From Luteibacter sp. dw_328 (lineage in GTDB: Bacteria > Pseudomonadota > Gammaproteobacteria > Xanthomonadales > Rhodanobacteraceae), in NCBI RefSeq assembly GCF_018449605.1, contig NZ_JAAVUW010000007.1:248001-312000 (forward strand): a stretch of DNA of 64,000 nt, read 5' to 3'. The translations under genes were made by a program, and so were the position numbers. The number at the start of each line of letters is the position of its first letter. The stretch's first letter is position 1. Of the stretch, positions 58,763 through 64,000 are shown in pieces. Under the pieces are notes generated by a model. That model saw only the letters and a list, made by a program, of their open reading frames with translations. It did not search any database and had not been told where the DNA came from.

Positions 58763-60892
58763 ATGACCGATCTTCAGCGTCGCAAATTCATCAAGATAGC
58801 CGGCGGCGCCGCCGCGGCGGCCGCCGTGGTCGGCCTTCCGCCCAGCCTCGTACGCGCGCTTTCCATCAAGGGAAACAGCGCGACCGGTTCGATCAATGAC
58901 ATCGAGCACGTCGTCATCCTTATGCAGGAGAACCGGTCGTTCGATCACTACCTTGGCGCCCTGCGAGGGGTGCGCGGCTTCGGCGACAGATTTCCGATTC
59001 CCCTGGAAGGTGGCGGGCGCGTATGGGACCAGTCGAACGGTACCCGGGTGGTCAAACCGTTCCATCTGGACAAGAACACGATGAACGCGGCGCTTATCAA
59101 GGACATGCCGCATTTCTTCTACGACGCGCAGGCGGCGTGGAACCAGGGCAAGTACGGGCACTGGCCGCAGTACAAGACGGACGGCTCCATGGGCTACTAC
59201 ACCCGGAGTGAGGCACCCTTCCAGTACGCGCTGGCCGACGCGTTTACGATTTGCGATGCCTACCATTGCTCGGTGCAAGGCTGCACGGATCCGAATCGCA
59301 TCATGTTCTGGTCGGGATCCAACCATGATCCCCGGCTTCGGGACGCGGGCATCAATTGCGACGACACCACGGCTGAGCCAACCAACATTCGCTGCAACGT
59401 CGTGGGCCAGATGCCGTCGCCGGGCTATGCCTATACCGGGAGTGCGTTCACCTGGGACACCATTCCCGACGTCCTCGAGCGGAACAACATCAGCTGGAAG
59501 ATCTACCAGGACCCGAACAACAACTGGTGGGGCCTCATGCACGGCGGTCTCGCGTTCGACAGCTTTCGCAGCGCGCTTCCGGGATCGGCGCACTACGACA
59601 AGGGAATGAGTCATCACTCCATCGACGATCTCGCGAGCGACGTGATGGCCGGAACGCTTCCCGCCGTGACCTGGATTCTGCCCACACCGATGGAATCCGA
59701 GCATCCGTTTGCTCCGTCGAGCGCGGGACGCGGCGGCCATTTCGTCGAGCGTATCCTGCAGGCGTTGACGGGTAATCCGGACTCGTGGAGCAAGACCGCC
59801 TTCTTCATCACCTATGACGAGAACGACGGTCTCTTCGACCACGTGCCGCCACCGGCCGTACCGTCTTATGACGCTGAGGGCAACCTCGCCGGCAAATCGT
59901 CCGTTCCCGTGGAGGGCATGTACTTCGCCGTAAACAAGCCGGAGTACGTCCATCCCTCCGACACCATCACGGGCGACCTGCGCGTATGGGGAATGGGTCC
60001 GCGCGTTCCCATGTTCGTCATCTCACCCTGGAGCAAGGGTGGATGGGTGAACTCGCAGGTGTTCGATCACACCTCGATGGGCATGTTCCTGGAGAAGCGC
60101 TTCGGCATCACCATTCCCGCCATCAGTCGCTGGCATCGGACGGTCAGCGGCGACCTTACATCGGCCTTCGACTTCAGCAGCCCGAACAGCCCGAGCCTGC
60201 CCGCGTTGCCGAGCATGGCCAACTACGAGGCGGTGGAAGCGGCGTCCGCGCGTCTACCGGTTGCCAGGCCGCCCGCGGTCGAGCAACCCATGGTCAGGGA
60301 GCCCGGTGTGCGCTACTCGCGCCCGCTGCCCTATGACCTCGCCGTGTACGCGACGCCTCGACCCGACGGCCGCCTGCGCCTGGACTTCGTCAACAACGGG
60401 GCACAAGGCGCGGTCCTGCACGTGTACGACAAGAAGCACCTGGCCAACATACCGCGGCGCTACACCGTTGCCGCCCGTGCGCGTCTGGACGACGACATCT
60501 GGCGTCCGTCGGCGGTCGACGGAGGGCACTACGATTTAGAAGTGTTCGGACCCAACGGTTTCTTTCGCTCGTTCCAGGGCGATGTGTTCAATGAACACGA
60601 CGCCGGTGTCGAGATGGCCATGGCCTATCGCAAGGATGCCCGGGAGCTGGTGCTTACACTGACCAATAAGCGTGCGCGCGCCGTCAATCTTGATCTCCGC
60701 TTCAACGCCTATCGGAAATTCGATAGTGGCGCGACGCTGTCCCTGCCGGCCGGAGCGGCCACCGAGCGCGCATGGAAGATCGACTCGGTCGGTAACTGGT
60801 ACGACTTCTCGGTCACCGGCGAGGCACTTGCCTACCGGTTCGCGGGACGGATGGAGAGTGGGATGCCGAGCATCAGCGATCCCGCCCAGTAA
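58763..60892 (+). CDS. Tat-exported phospholipase C, phosphocholine-type
   Basis: This 709-residue protein starts with a Tat signal (QRRKFIKIAG, then a long Ala-rich core). The phosphoesterase domain (about 40-475) has HVVILMQENRSFDHYLG and TYDENDGLFDHVPPP. Two C-terminal DUF756-type domains follow (RPLPYDLAVYATPRPDGRLRL and onwards). This matches PlcN/PlcH-like bacterial phospholipases C, which hydrolyse phosphatidylcholine and related lipids and are secreted. The start at 58763 has no strong Shine-Dalgarno. It can help obtain phosphate or attack host membranes; nothing here decides. Confidence 0.92.
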   Translation: MTDLQRRKFIKIAGGAAAAAAVVGLPPSLVRALSIKGNSATGSINDIEHVVILMQENRSFDHYLGALRGVRGFGDRFPIPLEGGGRVWDQSNGTRVVKPFHLDKNTMNAALIKDMPHFFYDAQAAWNQGKYGHWPQYKTDGSMGYYTRSEAPFQYALADAFTICDAYHCSVQGCTDPNRIMFWSGSNHDPRLRDAGINCDDTTAEPTNIRCNVVGQMPSPGYAYTGSAFTWDTIPDVLERNNISWKIYQDPNNNWWGLMHGGLAFDSFRSALPGSAHYDKGMSHHSIDDLASDVMAGTLPAVTWILPTPMESEHPFAPSSAGRGGHFVERILQALTGNPDSWSKTAFFITYDENDGLFDHVPPPAVPSYDAEGNLAGKSSVPVEGMYFAVNKPEYVHPSDTITGDLRVWGMGPRVPMFVISPWSKGGWVNSQVFDHTSMGMFLEKRFGITIPAISRWHRTVSGDLTSAFDFSSPNSPSLPALPSMANYEAVEAASARLPVARPPAVEQPMVREPGVRYSRPLPYDLAVYATPRPDGRLRLDFVNNGAQGAVLHVYDKKHLANIPRRYTVAARARLDDDIWRPSAVDGGHYDLEVFGPNGFFRSFQGDVFNEHDAGVEMAMAYRKDARELVLTLTNKRARAVNLDLRFNAYRKFDSGATLSLPAGAATERAWKIDSVGNWYDFSVTGEALAYRFAGRMESGMPSISDPAQ

Positions 60893-60916
60893 TCCAGGGA
60901 GGCGTGTACGGGTGCC

Positions 60917-62329
60917 TCAGGCGCGTCCGTACACGTCGTCGAAGCGGACGATGTCATCCTCTCCGAGGTAGCTGCCGGACTGCACTTCGATCAGCTCGAC
61001 AGGGACCTTGCCAGGGTTGCGCAGGCGATGGCGAGCGCCGAGCGGGAGATACGTGCTCTCGTTCTCGGCAAGCAGGAAAACCTTATCGTCACAGGTGACT
61101 TCGGCGACGCCCTTCACCACGATCCAGTGCTCGGCGCGGTGATGGTGCATCTGCAGGCTTAGCGCTGCGCCCGGCTTCACGACGATGCGTTTCACCTGGA
61201 AGCGATCGCCGGATTCGAGCGAATCGTAGCTTCCCCATGGACGGCGAACGACACGGTGCAGGTCGTGCTCGGTGCGGCCGGCGGCCTTCAGCTCGTCGAC
61301 GACTTTCTTGACCTCTTGCGATGCATCCCGACGCGCTACCAGGGTGGCATCTGGCGTAGTTACGACGATGACGTCCTCCAGTCCGATGGTCGCCACCAGG
61401 TGGCGTGCGTGCGAGCGGATGAGGGAGCCCTGCGTGTCGAGCGCGATGACGTCGCCTTCGGTGCTGTTGCCATTCGCGTCTTTCGTCGCGGAAAGCCAAA
61501 GCGCGTCCCACGAACCGATGTCGCTCCAACCGCAACTCACGGGCACGACGGCAGCGCGCTCGGTGCGCTCCATCACGGCGTAGTCGATCGAGTCGCTGGG
61601 CGCCGCGGCGAATGCCTCAGCGTCCAGCCGGATGAAGTCGAGATCGGTGTTTGCCTTGATATAGGCGGCGCGCGCTGCTTCGACCATCTCCGGCGCATAC
61701 TTGCCGAGCTCCTCGATGTAGCGCGAGGCGCGGAACATGAACATGCCCGAATTCCAGTCGTAATCGCCGGAGGCGACATAACGCGTGGCGAGATCGCTCG
61801 CGGGTTTCTCCACGAACTGGTTGACCTTGAAGCTGGCACCGCCGATGGCGTCGCCACGCTGGATATAGCCGAAACCTGTCTCGGCACGATCGGGACGGAT
61901 ACCGAAGGTCACCAGCCAGCCGTCCTCGGCGAGGGGGCGCGCGCGGCTTACCGCCTCGGCGAACAAGTCGTCGTTGCCGATCAGGTGGTCGGCAGGGAGG
62001 ACGAGCAGCAGGGCATCGGGGTCCTTCTCCAGGGCGTGGAAGGCACCGACCGCGATCGCGGGTGCCGTATTGCGGGCCGTCGGCTCGAGCAGGATGCTCG
62101 CGCCGGAAACCTTCAGCTCCTGAAGCTGTTCGGCAGCGAGGAACCGGTGATCGTCGGCCGCCACGACGATCGGCGGCGCCGCGTCAGGCAGGCGCGCGGC
62201 CCGGATCACCGTCTGCTGGAAGAGCGTCTCGGCGGCCGTCAGCGCAAGGAACTGCTTGGGCAGGTTCCTGCGTGAGATCGGCCACAACCGTGTCCCGCTA
62301 CCGCCGCTGAGAATCAGGGGAATGATCAT
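60917..62329 (-). CDS. xanB: Mannose-1-phosphate guanylyltransferase / mannose-6-phosphate isomerase
   Basis: This 470-residue bifunctional enzyme makes GDP-mannose. The nucleotidyltransferase part (1-about 340) has LILSGGSGTRLWPISR, FVEKPASDLA and GCWSDIGSWDALW-like sequence. The C-terminal isomerase (about 350-470, cupin) has RPWGSYDSLESGDRFQVKRI and LSLQMHHHRAEHWIVV with metal-ligand His. It is the type II PMI-GMP fusion. Its ATG overlaps the rfbD stop (ATGA). It is the last gene of the rfbACD operon. Confidence 0.95.
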   Translation of the reverse strand: MIIPLILSGGSGTRLWPISRRNLPKQFLALTAAETLFQQTVIRAARLPDAAPPIVVAADDHRFLAAEQLQELKVSGASILLEPTARNTAPAIAVGAFHALEKDPDALLLVLPADHLIGNDDLFAEAVSRARPLAEDGWLVTFGIRPDRAETGFGYIQRGDAIGGASFKVNQFVEKPASDLATRYVASGDYDWNSGMFMFRASRYIEELGKYAPEMVEAARAAYIKANTDLDFIRLDAEAFAAAPSDSIDYAVMERTERAAVVPVSCGWSDIGSWDALWLSATKDANGNSTEGDVIALDTQGSLIRSHARHLVATIGLEDVIVVTTPDATLVARRDASQEVKKVVDELKAAGRTEHDLHRVVRRPWGSYDSLESGDRFQVKRIVVKPGAALSLQMHHHRAEHWIVVKGVAEVTCDDKVFLLAENESTYLPLGARHRLRNPGKVPVELIEVQSGSYLGEDDIVRFDDVYGRA

Positions 62330-63270
62330 GGGATCGTTATTCCATTGCTTTGGGCGAGGATCGCCAGGGTCTTCTCGACGCCAGCGCGCCAGGTGGGGAA
62401 ATCAAAGCCGAACGTTTGGGCGAAGCGTCGGTTGTCCAGTACTGAATAAGACGGACGACGTGCCGGTGTCGGAAATTCCGCCGTGGCGATGGGCTTGACG
62501 ACAGGAGGGCGGGCAAGCAGGCCGCGGGTCACAGCCCCGTCGAAAATAGCTTCCGCAAAACCGTGCCAGGTCGTCGTTCCCGTCGCCGTCAGATGGTACG
62601 TGCCTTCGACAGCGCCGCGCGACGACGGTTCGGCCACCCATCGGTCCAGCGCGGCCAGGGTGGCATCGACGATGAGTCCGGTATCGGTGGGCGTGCCCTG
62701 TTGGTCGGCGACGACGGCAAGCTGGTCCCGATCGGCGCCAAGGCGGAGCATGGTGCGCAGGAAGTTATGGCCGACCGACGAGTAGACCCACGCGGTGCGA
62801 AAGATGAAATGCGCCGCCCCGCTGTCGCGGAGCTTCCCCTCGCCGACGAGCTTCGAGCGCCCGTAGGCACCCGCTGGCGCGACCGTCGCATCCTCGGTGT
62901 AAGGCGTTGTGGCTTCGCCGTCGAACACATAGTCCGTCGAGTAGTGGATGACCATTGCGCCGTGACGAGCCGCCCAATCACCCAGAATGCCGAGGGCGTG
63001 ACCATTCACGAGGGAGGCCGTGACTTCGTCCGATTCCGCCTTGTCCACTGCCGTGTAGGCAGCGGCATTGACGATGACATCGGGCCGCTCCGTCTCCAGC
63101 AGCGCTTCGAGGCTGGTGGGGTCCGCAAGATTGCCCACCACGCCACGTGCACCGTTCGCGAGCGAACCGTCGCGCGTCGCTGCGACAAGCTCGCCTCGGT
63201 CGGCGAGGCCGCCCTGGCTCAGGAACGTCTGACCCAGCTGTCCATTGGCGCCGAGGAGCAGGAACTTCAC
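62326..63270 (-). CDS. rfbD: dTDP-4-dehydrorhamnose reductase
   Basis: RfbD reduces dTDP-4-dehydrorhamnose to dTDP-L-rhamnose with NADPH. The 314-residue protein is an extended SDR: LLLGANGQLGQTFL (GxxGxxG), STDYVFDG, and YGRSKLVGEG with the YxxxK pair. The start is a GTG at 63270 that overlaps the rfbC stop in a GTGA junction; open frame above it belongs to rfbC's shadow. It overlaps xanB by four bases at the other end, so four genes form one coupled operon. Confidence 0.94.
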   Translation of the reverse strand: MKFLLLGANGQLGQTFLSQGGLADRGELVAATRDGSLANGARGVVGNLADPTSLEALLETERPDVIVNAAAYTAVDKAESDEVTASLVNGHALGILGDWAARHGAMVIHYSTDYVFDGEATTPYTEDATVAPAGAYGRSKLVGEGKLRDSGAAHFIFRTAWVYSSVGHNFLRTMLRLGADRDQLAVVADQQGTPTDTGLIVDATLAALDRWVAEPSSRGAVEGTYHLTATGTTTWHGFAEAIFDGAVTRGLLARPPVVKPIATAEFPTPARRPSYSVLDNRRFAQTFGFDFPTWRAGVEKTLAILAQSNGITIP

Positions 63271-63824
63271 GGAAGGAATTCCGGTAGCCGATCCACGGGG
63301 ACGTCGGCAAGAAGCGGTGCCTTCTTGTCCTTGTCCGAAAGCAGCGGTTCCGAGACGGGCCAGTCGATGCCGATGGCGGGATCGTCCCAGCGAACGCCGC
63401 CGTCGGCCTTGGCGTCGTACAGATCGGTGCACTGGTACGAGAATGTCGCGTGCTCGGAGACGACGCAGAAGCCGTGGGCGAAGCCCTCGGGGATCCAGAA
63501 GTGGCGATGATTTTCCGCCGTCAGCATGACGCCGGCCCATTGGCCGAACGTCGGCGAGCCACGGCGGATGTCCACGGCGACGTCATAGACTTCGCCCTCG
63601 AGGACGCTCACCAGCTTGCCCTGCGGATGAGGCCACTGGTAGTGCAAGCCGCGCAACACGCCGCGCGCCGAACGGGATACGTTCGACTGCACGAAACGGC
63701 GGTCGATTCCCGCGTCCCGGTATTTGGCTTCGTTGTAGCTTTCGTAGAAGAAGCCTCGCGAGTCGCCGAACACCTGGGGTTCGACGACGATGCAGCCGGG
63801 CAGGGACGTTTCGATGAACTTCAT
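63267..63824 (-). CDS. rfbC: dTDP-4-dehydrorhamnose 3,5-epimerase
   Basis: RfbC epimerises dTDP-4-keto-6-deoxyglucose at C3 and C5. The 185-residue cupin has VFGDSRGFFYESYNEAKY, SNVSRSARGVLRGLHYQ with the catalytic His, GEVYDVAVDIRRGSPTFGQW and IPEGFAHGFCVVSE. Start ATG 63824 overlaps the rfbA stop (ATGA). Length matches the family. Confidence 0.96.
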   Translation of the reverse strand: MKFIETSLPGCIVVEPQVFGDSRGFFYESYNEAKYRDAGIDRRFVQSNVSRSARGVLRGLHYQWPHPQGKLVSVLEGEVYDVAVDIRRGSPTFGQWAGVMLTAENHRHFWIPEGFAHGFCVVSEHATFSYQCTDLYDAKADGGVRWDDPAIGIDWPVSEPLLSDKDKKAPLLADVPVDRLPEFLP

Positions 63825-64000
63825 CCGACGTAGCCCTGCTTGATGAGGTTCTGCAGGTACTGGCCATAGCCCGTCTTCGCCAGCGGTTCGGCCAGGCGAA
63901 GCAGCTGTTCCGCATCGATCCACTGGTTCATGTAGGCGATCTCCTCGGGGCAGCAGACCTTGAGGCCCTGCCGATTCTCGATCGTCTGGATATATTCACC
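63821..64000 (-). CDS. rfbA: Glucose-1-phosphate thymidylyltransferase, C-terminal part
   Basis: The last 59 residues of RfbA are in the window. They show YIQTIENRQGLKVCCPEEIA, QWIDAEQLLRLAEPLAKTG and YGQYLQNLIKQGYVG, the conserved C-terminal end. The enzyme makes dTDP-glucose. The gene continues beyond 64000 and overlaps rfbC by four bases. rfbB is not in view and presumably lies upstream. Confidence 0.9.
   Translation of the reverse strand, partial: GEYIQTIENRQGLKVCCPEEIAYMNQWIDAEQLLRLAEPLAKTGYGQYLQNLIKQGYVG

Noticed and set aside
63271-63540. rfbD starting 90 codons earlier
   Set aside because: That stretch is antiframe sequence of rfbC; the GTG in the GTGA overlap gives the normal length.

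Overview
This is about 64 kb of GC-rich chromosomal DNA from a gammaproteobacterium. Several traits point to the order Xanthomonadales (Lysobacterales), most likely Rhodanobacteraceae such as Luteibacter or Dyella: the birA-coaX-SPOR-tRNA-Thr block, a PilU-type ATPase, an XanB-type bifunctional GDP-mannose enzyme, a PepSY-phoP-phoQ operon, and short palindromic repeats with a GTAGGAGC-like head. The genus is an inference. No insertion sequence, integrase, prophage core or CRISPR array is visible; nearly all of the window reads as core chromosome.

Layout. 1-5.8 kb: end of a membrane protein, a small secreted ORF coupled to a DUF3592-like protein, dusA, PepSY-phoP-phoQ, then mtfA with a secreted low-complexity protein on the other strand. 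6.0-8.7 kb: birA, coaX, a SPOR protein and tRNA-Thr(UGU). 8.7-15.6 kb: a methyltransferase, an alpha/beta hydrolase, a RES/Xre-type toxin-antitoxin pair with a clear operator, LysR divergent from arginase, trpS with an extra C-terminal domain, and small proteins. 15.8-23.2 kb is the most unusual part: a 1572-residue Ig-repeat autotransporter, divergent from three tandem tail-collar (MdpB-like) genes whose last member overlaps a GNAT acetyltransferase gene, closed by a convergent DUF6916-like gene.

23.3-33.6 kb: a three-gene 2-oxo acid dehydrogenase operon (E1 alpha, E1 beta, E2), kynA, a POT peptide transporter, and a tyrosine catabolic operon (hppD-hmgA-fahA) divergent from a MarR regulator. 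A strong promoter with an overlapping palindrome lies between them. maiA, which supplies the remaining step of the route, is 16 kb away. 33.8-49.4 kb is rich in central carbon genes: gapA, pyk, class I fbaB, tkt, and pgk with a HAD phosphatase. Two beta-barrel outer-membrane proteins, an OafA-type acyltransferase, an M61 peptidase and an S1/P1 nuclease lie among them. 50-53.2 kb: pilU, two DUF4398-type envelope proteins and a DUF465 protein.

53.3-64 kb: cystathionine beta-synthase, glmS, a left-handed beta-helix acetyltransferase and phosphomannomutase, then a Tat-exported phospholipase C preceded by a possible 15-codon leader. The minus-strand operon rfbA-rfbC-rfbD-xanB follows; rfbA runs off the window. 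GlmS, CpsG, XanB and RfbACD together make the precursors GlcN-6-P, GDP-mannose and dTDP-rhamnose for cell-surface polysaccharide.

Palindromic REP-type repeats of two related subtypes occur in eight intergenic places, often as inverted pairs at gene ends. Starts were chosen from Shine-Dalgarno matches, gene overlaps and family-typical N-termini. All family names rest on motifs read by eye, not on searches.
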